A stretch of DNA of 62,280 bases from Betaproteobacteria bacterium. Its GTDB lineage: Bacteria; Pseudomonadota; Gammaproteobacteria; Burkholderiales; UBA6910. Positions within the stretch are counted from its first letter, which is position 1. The number at the start of each line of letters is the position of its first letter. This document shows positions 1 to 8,031 of this stretch, in pieces. Both the position numbers and the translations under genes were made by a program. The stretch is from the NCBI GenBank assembly GCA_016183615.1, contig JACPEG010000043.1:1-62280 (forward strand), given 5' to 3'. The notes under the pieces were generated by a model. It was not told the DNA's origin. It did not search any database and worked only from the letters and a program-made list of their open reading frames with translations.

Positions 1-1
1 C

Positions 2-268
2 GTCCGGCTCAGTCCGCGCATTCTGGTGAATACCAATGACGGCGCGCTCGAAGCCGCCAAGAGCGGGTTTGGCCTGACGCGGCTGATCTCCTATCAGGTG
101 GCGAACGAACTGGCGGCCGGCACGCTCAAGACGGTGCTGACAGACTTTGAAGAAGCTTCGCTGCCGGTCCACGTGATTCATCGCGAGGGTCGCCACGGAT
201 CCGCCAAGGTCCGGAGCTTCGTCGATCTGGCCGTGGAAAGTCTGAGGGCAGATACGGCATTGCAGTGA
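2..268 (+). CDS. LysR-family transcriptional regulator, C-terminal fragment (5' end outside window)
   Basis: The reading frame is open from the left edge and ends at TGA 266-268, giving 88 residues. It matches the end of the LysR effector-binding domain: a segment reading PRILVNTNDGALEAAKSGFG, then RLISYQV, then PVHVIHREGRHGSAKVRSF, which are typical of the last alpha/beta unit in this family. The DNA-binding N-terminus lies outside the window, so regulated genes cannot be inferred. A GTG at 26 could be mistaken for a start, but homology continues upstream of it, so the gene is simply cut by the window edge. Confidence 0.85.
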   Translation, partial: VRLSPRILVNTNDGALEAAKSGFGLTRLISYQVANELAAGTLKTVLTDFEEASLPVHVIHREGRHGSAKVRSFVDLAVESLRADTALQ

Positions 269-381
269 AGTTGTGTCCCCCGTAGCTGCTAGTGTTTCTA
301 GGAAAGCCGCTATCGCCGTTCAAGCCAGCGACGGCCGAACTTGCCGCCAGGGCCCGTTCATGATTACCGGAGACCCCAGCG

Positions 382-744
382 ATGAAACAGTTTCGTCCCG
401 CGAAAAAGCGGATTGAGGTATCGGTTGGTGAGTCAGTGCGGATCGTTCGCGAGCTTCGGGGGCTAAGCCAAAATCGGCTCGCCCAGCTCACGGGAATTCC
501 GCAGGCCACTATTTCCGCGACCAAGACGGCCCTCTTCGCCGAAGCCGGGAAGCAGCCCGGCTCGCGAGTTCTCGACGGCCGGATCCTGGTCGAACCGATC
601 GGCATGGGTGTGCCCAAGGGGCGCGATACCGTCGCCGCTGTGTACGTCGGCAAATTCGTCGAAGAGGCGAAAGCGGAGGGGCTGGTCAAGTCCGCGATCG
701 AGCGGGCCGGGCTACGCGGCGTAGTCGTCGCTCCACTCAAATGA
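382..744 (+). pseudogene. Chimeric remnant: HigA/XRE-type N-terminus fused in frame to a solute-binding-protein tail
   Basis: The 120-residue frame has two unrelated halves. Residues 1 to about 43 look like the N-terminus of an XRE antitoxin (FRPAKKRIEV, VGESVRI, then the helix-turn-helix LSQNRLAQLTGIPQATIS). Intact relatives continue with the rest of the HTH bundle. Here, from about residue 44, the protein becomes TKTALFAEAGKQPGSRVLDG and ends KSAIERAGLRGVVVAP, which resembles the last lobe of a family 3 extracellular amino-acid-binding protein. The junction lies near base 511. No signal peptide or complete domain is present. I infer a deletion fusion of two genes. Expression of a stable product is doubtful. 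Confidence 0.7.
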
Positions 745-748
745 TGCT

Positions 749-811
749 CTCTAACCGCGGCTTGGACAGCGACGCCGGCGAGGCGGGCGCGCGTCAAGCC
801 GGACGTTGGGG
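749..811 (+). other. attC-like imperfect hairpin between two gene remnants
   Basis: A CTCTAAC box at 749-755 and a GTTGGGG box at 805-811 bracket the perfect inverted arms CGGCTTG (758-764) and CAAGCCG (795-801), with a GC-rich centre. This resembles an integron attC site (RYYYAAC ... GTTRRRY). The outer boxes do not pair perfectly and the last base of the right box is not a pyrimidine, so it is at best a degenerate site. It starts five bases after the stop of the chimeric ORF. No integrase is visible. Confidence 0.3.
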
Positions 812-841
812 CTCGGTCGCGATGACCTACCAGGAGGAATG

Positions 842-1111
842 ATGGCAGACGATCCGATGTATCACGATGGGATGCGGCGGCTTCAGGATGCTCGTGAGAC
901 GCGCCCTCTAGCCGACCGCCTAGACGATCGCACCCTTGCTATTCCTGATTACGACGGAAATGGCATGTACCGAACTTGGGGCAACGTTCTGGTCAATCCC
1001 CATGTTGGGCTGCTGTTCCTGGACTTCGAGCAACCCAGGCGAATCCGCGTAAACGGCACAGCTCAAGTTGGCGAGGATAACAAAGTTCCCCCGAAAAAGT
1101 TGACCCCTTGA
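842..1111 (+). pseudogene. Pyridoxamine 5'-phosphate oxidase-like flavoprotein remnant with internal deletion
   Basis: The ATG at 842 is preceded by AGGAGG at 832-837. The N-terminus (MYHDGMRRLQDARETRPLAD) and the block YDGNGMY ... GNVLVNPHVGLLFLDFEQP match the split-barrel PNPOx-like family. In that family about 40 residues, including the first FMN-binding strands, normally separate these blocks. Here RLD joins directly to DRTLAIPDY. The C-terminal half of the barrel is missing and the frame runs into unrelated sequence ending DNKVPPKKLTP. It is a decayed gene and unlikely to bind FMN. Confidence 0.65.
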
Positions 1112-1143
1112 ACTGCCGGAAGGCGCGGCTTCCCTAAGCCGCC

Positions 1144-2475
1144 CTACAGCACGTAGCGCGCGAGGTCCTCGCTGCCCGCGAGCTCCTTGAGCTTCCCGTC
1201 CACGTAGGCGGCGTCCACCACCACCGTCTTTCCCTCGTGCCTGGAGGCCTCGTAGGACACGTCCTCCAGCAGCTTCTCCATCACCGTGTACAGGCGCCGC
1301 GCGCCGATGTTCTCGGTCTTCTCGTTCACCTGCCAGGCGATCTCCGCCAGGCGCCGGATGCCCTCGGGCCGGAACTCGATCTTCACCCCCTCGGTTTCCA
1401 GCAGCGCCTGGTACTGGCGCACGAGGCAGGCATCGGTGTTGGTGAGGATCTGCTCGAAGTCGGAGACGCTGAGGCTCGCGAGCTCGACCCGGATCGGGAA
1501 CCGCCCCTGCAGCTCAGGAATCAGGTCGGAGGGTTTGGCGAGGTGGAAGGCGCCGCTGGCGATGAACAGGATGTGGTCGGTCTTGATCATGCCGTAGCGG
1601 GTGGAGACCGTGGTGCCCTCCACCAGCGGCAGGAGGTCGCGCTGCACGCCCTCGCGGGAAACGTCCGCCCCCACCCGCTCCGAGCGGCTGGTGATCTTGT
1701 CGATCTCGTCCAGGAACACGATGCCGTTCTGCTCCACGTTCTGCACTGCGCGGATCTTCAGCTCCTCGTCGTTGACGAGCTTGGCCGCCTCCTCCTCGGT
1801 GATGAGCTTCATCGCCTCCTTGATTTTGAGCTTGCGGGGCTTTCTCCTCGCGGCGCCCAGGTTCTGGAACAGGCCCTGGATCTGGGAGGTGAGCTCCTCC
1901 ATGCCGGGAGGCGCGAAGATTTCCATGGCGGGCTGGGCCGCCGCCACTTCGATCTCGATTTCCTTGTCGTCGAGCTCGCCTTCGCGAAGCTTCTTGCGGA
2001 ATTTCTGGCGGGTGGCGCTGTCGCGCGCCTCGCCCTCGGCGGTAAATCCCATCTCCCGCGCCGCGGGCAGCAGCGCGTCGAGCACCCGCTCCTCGGCGGC
2101 GTCCTCCGCCCGGTGCCGCACCTTGCGGGTTTCCTGCTCCCGGGTCTGCTTGACGGCGAACTCCGCCAGATCGCGGACGATGGTATCCACGTCGCGCCCG
2201 ACGTAGCCCACCTCGGTGAATTTGGTGGCCTCGATCTTGATGAAGGGGGCGTTGGCGAGCCGGGCCAGCCGCCGCGCGATCTCGGTCTTGCCGACGCCGG
2301 TGGGCCCGATCATCAGGATGTTCTTGGGGGTGATCTCCTGGCGCAGCGGCTCCGGCACCTGCTGGCGGCGCCAGCGGTTCCTGAGGGCGATCGCGACCGC
2401 GCGCTTGGCGGCGTCCTGGCCGATGATGTGCTTGTCCAGTTCGTGGACGATTTCCTGAGGGGTCATGGAAGACAT
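1144..2475 (-). CDS. hslU: ATP-dependent protease ATPase subunit HslU
   Basis: HslU is the AAA+ unfoldase ring that feeds substrates to the HslV protease in the cytoplasm. The 443-residue protein has Walker A GPTGVGKT at 57-64, the pore loop GYVG at 90-93, an acidic I domain at about 110-240, Walker B FLDEIDK at 254-260, and the C-terminal tail LARYVL that docks into HslV. Length matches the family. It lies downstream of hslV on the same strand, separated by a repeat-rich spacer of about 90 bases. The start encodes [10 protein letters not shown]; the internal Met4 is an alternative start. Confidence 0.97.
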   Translation of the reverse strand: MSSMTPQEIVHELDKHIIGQDAAKRAVAIALRNRWRRQQVPEPLRQEITPKNILMIGPTGVGKTEIARRLARLANAPFIKIEATKFTEVGYVGRDVDTIVRDLAEFAVKQTREQETRKVRHRAEDAAEERVLDALLPAAREMGFTAEGEARDSATRQKFRKKLREGELDDKEIEIEVAAAQPAMEIFAPPGMEELTSQIQGLFQNLGAARRKPRKLKIKEAMKLITEEEAAKLVNDEELKIRAVQNVEQNGIVFLDEIDKITSRSERVGADVSREGVQRDLLPLVEGTTVSTRYGMIKTDHILFIASGAFHLAKPSDLIPELQGRFPIRVELASLSVSDFEQILTNTDACLVRQYQALLETEGVKIEFRPEGIRRLAEIAWQVNEKTENIGARRLYTVMEKLLEDVSYEASRHEGKTVVVDAAYVDGKLKELAGSEDLARYVL

Positions 2476-2483
2476 AATGGAAG

Positions 2484-2569
2484 TCGGGAGTCGAGAGTGG
2501 AGAGTGGAGAGCGAAACAATCGGATTCCAGGGTTTTCTACTCTCGACTCCCCACTCTCTACTCTCTACT
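2484..2569. repeat. Purine/pyrimidine-biased inverted repeat in the hslV-hslU spacer
   Basis: The left part is a GAGTGGAGAGTGGAGAG-type purine tract. From about 2534 the spacer carries the complementary pyrimidine tract, with CTCTCGACTCCCC and repeats of ACTCTCT. The arms share the core GGGAGTCGAGAG and its complement. A transcript through it could fold into a long imperfect hairpin between the two cistrons. The right arm runs to the hslV stop. Confidence 0.6.
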
Positions 2570-3101
2570 ATTCCAGCACTTCAATCACGTGCTGCTGGTT
2601 GGTGTAGATGCAGAGATCGCCGGCGATGCTGAGGGCGCGCTTGACGATGTCCTTGGGATGCAGGTCCGTGTTCTCCAGCAGGGCACGGGCCGCGGCCTGG
2701 GCGTAGGGGCCGCCGCTGCCGATGCCCACCAGCCCCAGCTCCGGCTCCAGCACGTCGCCGTTGCCGGTGATCACCAGCGAATAGTCGCGATCCGCCACCG
2801 CCAGCATCGCCTCCAGCCGCCGCAGGATGCGGTCGGTGCGCCAGTCCTTGGCCAGTTCCACCGCGGACTTGAGCAGGTGGCCCTGGTGCTTCTCCAGCTT
2901 GGCCTCGAAGCGCTCGAACAGGGTGAAGGCATCCGCCGTGCCGCCGGCGAACCCGGCGAGGATGCGGTCCTGGTACAGGCGGCGCACCTTGCGCGCGGTG
3001 GCCTTCACCACCACGTTGCCGAGGGTCACCTGGCCGTCGCCGCCCAGCGCCACCTGGGGGCCGCGCCGCACCGAAAGAATGGTCGTGCCGTGATAATCCA
3101 T
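2568..3101 (-). CDS. hslV: ATP-dependent protease proteolytic subunit HslV
   Basis: HslV is the proteasome-like threonine peptidase that partners HslU. The product is 177 residues. The start at 3101 gives MDYHG followed by TTILSVRR, so the catalytic Thr6 is exposed after removal of a five-residue pre-sequence. Family motifs include [32 protein letters not shown] and [18 protein letters not shown] longer frame opens upstream to 3197, but its extra residues are low-complexity Ser/Arg and match nothing. hslU follows on the same strand. Confidence 0.96.
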   Translation of the reverse strand: MDYHGTTILSVRRGPQVALGGDGQVTLGNVVVKATARKVRRLYQDRILAGFAGGTADAFTLFERFEAKLEKHQGHLLKSAVELAKDWRTDRILRRLEAMLAVADRDYSLVITGNGDVLEPELGLVGIGSGGPYAQAAARALLENTDLHPKDIVKRALSIAGDLCIYTNQQHVIEVLE

Positions 3102-3132
3102 AGGGTGTTCCGCGATCCGAGAAAACTTCAGG

Positions 3133-4308
3133 CTAGTGCTGCTTGTTCTTGAGAATGATGGCGAACTGGTTGAGGCCCACCACCGTGAACAGCGCAATGA
3201 TCATCTCGTTCGCTCCCAGGATGATGACGCGCTTGCCGGCGCGCTTCAGGCCCGTGAAAGCGTTGAGCAGCACGCCCGCGGCCACGAAATCCACGCGCCT
3301 GGCGCGCCGCATGTCGATCACCACCTCCTTGCGCGATTCGGCATGGGCGCTGAGTTCCGGCAGCTGCGGAAGGCTGCTCCCGGTGATGGTTCCGGAAAGC
3401 GCGAAGGCGTCGGCCGGAACCTCGCCGGCAGGAGCCGGCGGCGGGGCCTCCGCCCCTGCCTCCTCCTGCGCGACCTGCGCAGTCAGCAGTTCCCACGACG
3501 GCGGGGACACTTCGTAGGCGACCGCGTAGTCCACCGACAGGTTTTCGAATTCCTCCTGGCGGCCCTGGAGCTGGCACAGCTCCAGCAGCAGCAGCCAGCA
3601 GGACTGGTTGGGTGCGGCGCCGGGACCTTCGTCAATGTCCTTCTGCAACAGCCTCTCCAGCTCGGCGGTGCCGGACAGCACCAGCTCCTTGTGCTCGCGG
3701 CGGAACGTCTGCAACGCTTCCAGCAGCAGCTTGCAGCCGTCGGGCTCCAGCGCCTGCAGCTTGCCGAAATCGATGCGGAAGGCGCCCTCCTTCCGGCTCG
3801 CCTTCATCATTTCCTCGATCTGGGCCTGGCTCGCGCCCGAGAGGGTTCCGGTCAAGCCAAAGTAGCGGCCGCCCCCGGTGCGCAGGGCCTCGGGAACGCC
3901 GCTTCCGGGGCCCGCCTCCGGGTCGACCCAGCTCGGCGCCGAGCGCTCGAACTGAACCGAAAAGTCGACGGCGAGCTTGTCGAAATCCTCCTTACGCCCT
4001 TCCACCTGGAACAGGTCGAACAGCATGAACCAGGCGTCCAGGTTCTGCTGCAGTCCGCCCGTTTCGGTCAGGCCCTGGAGCAGGGTCTCGATGGCGGCGT
4101 CGGCGCGGCCGTTGGCGTAGAGAATGGCGGCCTCTTCCGCCACCGGCGAGATACCGGAATCGCTCCCGGACACCTCGATGCTCGCCACGGTGTGAGCGGG
4201 CATCACCTCGAAATCGGTCGCCGCGGGCTTCGCCGGCGCGGCCGGCATGACGGGCTGCCGCACCGGCGCGACGGTTTCCTCCTTTTTGCGGAAAAACAGG
4301 AATGCCAC
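3133..4308 (-). CDS. Duplicated TPR-STAS domain protein
   Basis: The protein is about 391 residues and appears to be two repeats of the same unit. Unit one has a helical stretch ([17 protein letters not shown] ... PSW) followed by a STAS-like fold starting [12 protein letters not shown]. Unit two repeats it ([17 protein letters not shown] ... PPSW) followed by [11 protein letters not shown] and [19 protein letters not shown] domains act in partner-switching or membrane-associated regulation. The conserved phosphorylatable Ser of anti-sigma antagonists is not obvious. I chose the GTG at 4308 (product [11 protein letters not shown]...) over a TTG at 4332 because homologues of this type begin at that point. 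It lies directly upstream of hslV; a functional link is unknown. Confidence 0.75.
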   Translation of the reverse strand: MAFLFFRKKEETVAPVRQPVMPAAPAKPAATDFEVMPAHTVASIEVSGSDSGISPVAEEAAILYANGRADAAIETLLQGLTETGGLQQNLDAWFMLFDLFQVEGRKEDFDKLAVDFSVQFERSAPSWVDPEAGPGSGVPEALRTGGGRYFGLTGTLSGASQAQIEEMMKASRKEGAFRIDFGKLQALEPDGCKLLLEALQTFRREHKELVLSGTAELERLLQKDIDEGPGAAPNQSCWLLLLELCQLQGRQEEFENLSVDYAVAYEVSPPSWELLTAQVAQEEAGAEAPPPAPAGEVPADAFALSGTITGSSLPQLPELSAHAESRKEVVIDMRRARRVDFVAAGVLLNAFTGLKRAGKRVIILGANEMIIALFTVVGLNQFAIILKNKQH

Positions 4309-4421
4309 GGGTGACCTGTGGACCGGGCTCAAGGCCTCTGATTGAGAGAAGCTATTCTAGTCCACTTCCCGGGGGCGACAAAGCCGGCGCCCTGCGCCCG
4401 ATGGCTGTTGACCTCCGGTGT

Positions 4422-4442
4422 GTTGGGCACAGAGTGCCCAAC
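4422..4442. repeat. Palindromic repeat, GTTGGGCA/TGCCCAAC family
   Basis: GTTGGGCAC and GTGCCCAAC are perfect 9-base arms around a 3-base loop, followed by CTACC. Three related copies lie at 30485-30595. The conserved CTA just after the palindrome supplies the TAG stop of the adjacent minus-strand permease gene. Confidence 0.8.
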
Positions 4443-5213
4443 CTACCGCGGATCTGCTTCCCTCGGGCGGGCAGTCAGGCCGAAGTACACCGCGGCGAGC
4501 AGCGTCATCGCCCACACCACCACGGCGCCGGAGGGCAGGTCGAACCAGGCCGAAAGGACGAGCCCGCCGCCGTAACCCAGGGCCCCGAGGCCATACCCGG
4601 TGGCAATCCGGGCGTGACCGCGGTTGCGGATGGCCAGCGCCGGCACGATCAGGCTCGCGAACACCAGGTAGATGCCGACCAGCTGCACCGAGGCCGTGAC
4701 GCTCACCGCAAACAGGAGGTAGAAGCCCATTCTTCCGAGGCGCGCCTTGAGCCCGTACATCAGTCCGAGCACCGCGGCGGTGAGCAGCGCAACCGCCGCA
4801 AGCTGGCTCTGGCTCACCCAGAGGATCTGGCCCACGAGCAGGTCCTTGAGATGCTCCCCGCCGTGGGGGTTGCCGGCGAGCAGCAGGATGCTGCCGGTGG
4901 CGGCCAGCACGAACAGCACCCCGATCAGGGCTTCCTGCACCTCGGGCCAGCGCTGCTCGGTCCAGGTGAGGAGCGCGCCGCCCAGCAGCGCCGCGCCCAC
5001 CGCCGCCACCTGGACCCCGATGCCCTGGGGCTCGAATCCGGCGAGGTCCGCTGCGATCACGCCCAGCGCGGCAATCTGGGCGATGGCGAGGTCGATGAAC
5101 ACGATGCCCCGCTGCAGCACCCGGATGCCCAGCGGCACGTGGGTCGCGAGCACCAGCAGCCCCGCGGCGAACGCCGGGCCGAGGATGGAAAGCTCCAGGC
5201 CGGCGGCGTTCAA
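4443..5213 (-). CDS. ABC-3 family metal (zinc/manganese-type) transporter permease
   Basis: The 256-residue polytopic inner-membrane protein has about eight hydrophobic helices and matches the ZnuB/TroC permease family. Diagnostic blocks are GIVFIDLAIAQIAALG near residue 36 and FASLIVPALAIR near residue 195. It would form the channel of a metal-ion importer with the substrate-binding protein encoded just upstream, with which it overlaps by four bases (ATGA). No ATPase subunit gene is present in the cluster. Its TAG stop lies in a palindromic repeat. Confidence 0.88.
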   Translation of the reverse strand: MNAAGLELSILGPAFAAGLLVLATHVPLGIRVLQRGIVFIDLAIAQIAALGVIAADLAGFEPQGIGVQVAAVGAALLGGALLTWTEQRWPEVQEALIGVLFVLAATGSILLLAGNPHGGEHLKDLLVGQILWVSQSQLAAVALLTAAVLGLMYGLKARLGRMGFYLLFAVSVTASVQLVGIYLVFASLIVPALAIRNRGHARIATGYGLGALGYGGGLVLSAWFDLPSGAVVVWAMTLLAAVYFGLTARPREADPR

Positions 5214-6112
5214 TGCAGCCCCGCCAGCAGGCGCTTCACCGTGTCGTCGAACAACGCGACCAGGTCCTGCGCCTGCTCATTGCCGCCCACGGTGAAGGGA
5301 ATCACAACCTCCCGGATGCCGGCGCGCTCCGCCAGCCACTGGGCGGCCCGGGGCGGATTGTAGGCGGCGCGGATCACCATCTTCGCCGGCTGGCGCTTGA
5401 GTTCGTCCAGCACCGATGCCAAGTGGGAGGTGGTGGGTTCGAGCCCCGGCTTCGGCTCCAGGGTGGCGGCCTCGGTCATCCCGAGCCAGCCCACGAGGTA
5501 GGGCAGCTTGTGATGCATCACCACCCGCAAGCCTCTGAGTGGCGCCGCCTGCTGCTCCCAGCGGGCGATCGCCTCCGACCAGCGCTTGGCAAAGGCCTGG
5601 TGCCGGGCGCGGTAGTGGGCCGCGCCCTCGGGATCGATCTCCGCGAGGCGCCGGGAAAGCGCCTCGGCCACGCGGGCGATGTTGCGCGGATCGGTCTGGA
5701 TGTGGGGATTGCCCCCGGGGTGCACGTCGCCCGCGGCCCGGTCGACGCGGGCGGGTTTTTCCAGCAGGGCGACGAAGCCCGCGGCCTCGAAGTTCCCGGG
5801 GCGTCCGGGCTGCACGTTCGCGTTGCCCGATTCGCGAAGCAGTACCGGAAGCCAGCCCACTTCCAGCTCAGCCCCGGTGCACACCACCAGGTCTGCGTTT
5901 CGCGCCCGCGCAATCAGGCTGGGGCGCGCCTCGATGCGGTGGGGGTCCTGCAAGGCGGTGGTGGCGGTGGACACCTTGACCCGGTCGCCCCCCAGCTCCC
6001 CGGCGAGCGCGCCCCATTCCGGCTCGCAGGCCAGCACATTGAGCGCCGCGGCGGCGGGCGCGCTCGCGGACGCGAGCAGCGCCGCGAGAACCATCGCGAA
6101 GATTTTTCCCAT
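5210..6112 (-). CDS. Periplasmic metal-binding protein of ABC transporter (ZnuA/TroA-type)
   Basis: The 300-residue precursor has a signal peptide with cleavage likely near ASAPAAAALN. The mature part is a cluster 9 metal-binding protein. Candidate ligands are His in LQDPHRIEARPS, His in VMHHKLPYLVGWLG and His in PTTSHLASV, plus an acidic residue near the C-terminus (QDLVALFDD). It lacks the His-rich loop of many ZnuA proteins. It would deliver Zn2+ or a similar ion to the permease encoded downstream. It follows the outer-membrane barrel gene by 12 bases, so one transcript is likely. Confidence 0.88.
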   Translation of the reverse strand: MGKIFAMVLAALLASASAPAAAALNVLACEPEWGALAGELGGDRVKVSTATTALQDPHRIEARPSLIARARNADLVVCTGAELEVGWLPVLLRESGNANVQPGRPGNFEAAGFVALLEKPARVDRAAGDVHPGGNPHIQTDPRNIARVAEALSRRLAEIDPEGAAHYRARHQAFAKRWSEAIARWEQQAAPLRGLRVVMHHKLPYLVGWLGMTEAATLEPKPGLEPTTSHLASVLDELKRQPAKMVIRAAYNPPRAAQWLAERAGIREVVIPFTVGGNEQAQDLVALFDDTVKRLLAGLH

Positions 6113-6124
6113 GATTTGCGCTCC

Positions 6125-7534
6125 TCAGAACTTGTGGGCGCCGTGGGCGCCCAGGCTCATCACGTATTGCAGATAGACCTGGCGATCCGTCACCCCGAGC
6201 CGCGACTTGTCGGCGCCAAGCTGGAGACGCAAGCGCGAAAATTCGGTGCCGCTGAAATCGAACATGAGCGTGTTGCGGCTCGGGCTGTGGGACGCGAGCA
6301 CCGGGAAATCGGCGGCGGTGAGCCCGCCGGTGCCGTTGGCCACGTGGCCGATGTCCACCGTGCCGAAATCAAGGCGATCATGGCGCAGCCCCACCCGCCA
6401 CCTGGGCGCGAACTGGTAGGCGCCCTGCAGATACCACCCCGACTGGGCGGAGCTGAGGCGATCCACCTGGGTGCCGAAGGCGCTCGCTCCGTCCACATCG
6501 AAGGTGAGTGTGCCGCTCTCGCGGCGGCGAAAATACTCGCCATGAAGCTTGAGGTTGCGCTCGGTGGCGTTGCCCTCGGGCGCCCACTTCCAGACGAAGT
6601 CGGCGATCCACAGCCGGCTCCTGCCGTCGAAGCGGTTGGCGACCTCGGTGCCGGCGCTGTCCACGTCGTCATAGCGCCGGTCGTTGGGCGAGGTCCTGAC
6701 GTAGGACAGCCCGGCGCGCCAGGCGTGGCTCGCGCCCGCGTCGCCGCCGAGGCGCGCGAACGCGGCGGCCAGCCCGAATCCGTTTTTTTCCCGGTCGGAT
6801 CCGGGGAAGGCGCGTCCGCGCCCGGCCTCCGCGCCGACTTCGACGAACAGATCGGTGGGGGCGACCCATTTCAATTGCACGCCGTCGTCGCCGAGCTGGC
6901 GCCCGAGGAAGGCCTTGTAGGGCAGCGGCTGATCCACGAAGTCCCAGGCGTGGGCGTGCTGCTCGTTGAGGTAACCGATGCCGGAGAAGAAGCGTCCCGC
7001 CTTGAGCGTGAGGCCGCTGCCCAGGGTGAGGGTCTGGAACCATGCCTCCTCCACCTCCACTTCGTTCTCCGGGGTGAGCGCGGCCGTGAAGTAGCCCCGG
7101 AACCGGGGATCGATGTTGGCGGCGATCGCCAGCTCCGATTCGCCCAGACTGGCTCCGCGCCGGCCCGGCCCCACTTCTCCTCCCGTCGGCACGAAGCCGG
7201 TGATTTGGAAGTTGGCCGGGTCTTCTGCCAGCCTGGCATAGGTGCCGGAGAGGATGAGCGAGACCCCGGGATTGAATGCCGCTTCCCCGCTCTGGGGCGC
7301 CGGCGCCCGGGCCGCAGTTTCTGCCTTGGCGGCGGTGGCCTCCGCTTTCTGTGCCGAAGCCTCGGCCGCCTGAAGGCGCTTTTCGAGCGCCTGGATGCGG
7401 GTCTCGTAGGCATCCTTCATGCGCTTCAATTCGTCGCGGATCTGCGCCAGCTCCGCGTCGCTCGCCGCATGTACGCCCAGCGGCATTCCAACTGCCGCGG
7501 CCACCGCCGCGGCGACGATTCTCTTCCTGAACAT
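6125..7534 (-). CDS. Outer-membrane beta-barrel protein with N-terminal coiled coil, metal-uptake associated
   Basis: The 469-residue precursor has a signal peptide ending near GVHAAS. A coiled coil of about 50 residues (LAQIRDELKRMKDAYETR ... EKRLQAAEASAQ) follows, then alternating strands rich in aromatic residues to the C-terminus (YLQYVMSLG ... HKF). The coiled coil plus barrel resembles trimeric porin-like proteins. Being next to the zinc-type binding protein and permease, it may pass metal across the outer membrane, but substrate specificity cannot be read from sequence. No TonB box is evident, which favours a passive channel. Confidence 0.75.
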   Translation of the reverse strand: MFRKRIVAAAVAAAVGMPLGVHAASDAELAQIRDELKRMKDAYETRIQALEKRLQAAEASAQKAEATAAKAETAARAPAPQSGEAAFNPGVSLILSGTYARLAEDPANFQITGFVPTGGEVGPGRRGASLGESELAIAANIDPRFRGYFTAALTPENEVEVEEAWFQTLTLGSGLTLKAGRFFSGIGYLNEQHAHAWDFVDQPLPYKAFLGRQLGDDGVQLKWVAPTDLFVEVGAEAGRGRAFPGSDREKNGFGLAAAFARLGGDAGASHAWRAGLSYVRTSPNDRRYDDVDSAGTEVANRFDGRSRLWIADFVWKWAPEGNATERNLKLHGEYFRRRESGTLTFDVDGASAFGTQVDRLSSAQSGWYLQGAYQFAPRWRVGLRHDRLDFGTVDIGHVANGTGGLTAADFPVLASHSPSRNTLMFDFSGTEFSRLRLQLGADKSRLGVTDRQVYLQYVMSLGAHGAHKF

Positions 7535-7556
7535 GAGTGATGTCCCCTGAACGAAC

Positions 7557-7617
7557 GGTGCGCAGGGCGCACCCTACGCGAGGCGGGTGGCGATGTGTAG
7601 GGTGCGTCCCACGCACC
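7557..7617. repeat. Two palindromic repeats of the GTAGGGTGCGT family
   Basis: GGTGCGcagggCGCACC followed by CTAC (7557-7577) and GTAGGGTGCGTCCCACGCACC (7597-7617) are two divergent units. The same family occurs at 46928, 46996 and 47034 and again at 50405, 50473 and 50511. They lie upstream of the outer-membrane barrel gene. Confidence 0.8.
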
Positions 7618-7680
7618 AATAACCAAAAAAACAGCAAGACCTGCCGCGTTTCGGGGCAGGAGCGGGAACAGCCGGAAAGT

Positions 7681-7986
7681 TCAGAGGACGGGGGGTGGAG
7701 CGCGGGCGTCCGGGGCGGGCGCCGGAGCGACAATCAGGGATTCGGGAAGCGCGGCGATGGCGTCCGCGCCGGCGACGGTGACGACGGCGAGCGGCGCCGG
7801 CGCCATGCCGCTGCCCACCTTGGCGTAAACGGCATCCAGCGGGCAGGCCTTGGATTCCGGCTGGCCCTGCTCCGGGGACGAAGCTTCGGCAGCGAGGTGG
7901 GTGAGGGCGTGCCAGTAGCCCCCCTGCTGCGCGAGGAGCAGGGCAAGAGCGAGGCAGAACTGGAGCAGCCCGGAACGGAAACGCAT
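7681..7986 (-). CDS. Small exported hypothetical protein next to metal-uptake genes
   Basis: The 101-residue product has an N-terminal hydrophobic stretch (LLQFCLALALLLAQQGGYWH) that looks like a signal peptide, followed by a His pair (WHALTHL) and a single Cys (KACPLDAVY), then an Ala/Pro-rich tail. It vaguely resembles DUF2946-type small proteins found beside metal transporters, but I cannot assign it firmly. It is first in line ahead of the barrel, binding-protein and permease genes. A perfect TAGGA-TT-TCCTA palindrome lies at 7994-8005, just upstream of the start. Confidence 0.55.
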   Translation of the reverse strand: MRFRSGLLQFCLALALLLAQQGGYWHALTHLAAEASSPEQGQPESKACPLDAVYAKVGSGMAPAPLAVVTVAGADAIAALPESLIVAPAPAPDARAPPPVL

Positions 7987-7993
7987 GGGCAGC

Positions 7994-8005
7994 TAGGATT
8001 TCCTA
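7994..8005. promoter_or_regulatory. Short perfect palindrome upstream of the metal-uptake gene set
   Basis: TAGGATTTCCTA is a perfect 12-base palindrome 8 bases before the start of the small exported protein. Its position fits an operator, but it does not match a Zur or Fur consensus that I can recognise. Confidence 0.3.
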
Positions 8006-8031
8006 AATCGGCGGACCCTGTCAAGCCGCGT

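Noticed and set aside
1237..2607. Long open frame on the plus strand opposite hslU (456 codons)
   Set aside because: It is the antisense shadow of a high-GC gene; hslU has full motifs and the antisense product is His/Leu/Gly-rich with no family match. The same applies to long antisense frames at 5213-7540, 15448-18000 and 25014-27458.
5435..5455. GGTTCGAGCCCC, resembling a tRNA T-loop
   Set aside because: It lies inside the metal-binding protein gene, and no acceptor or anticodon stem can be built around it.
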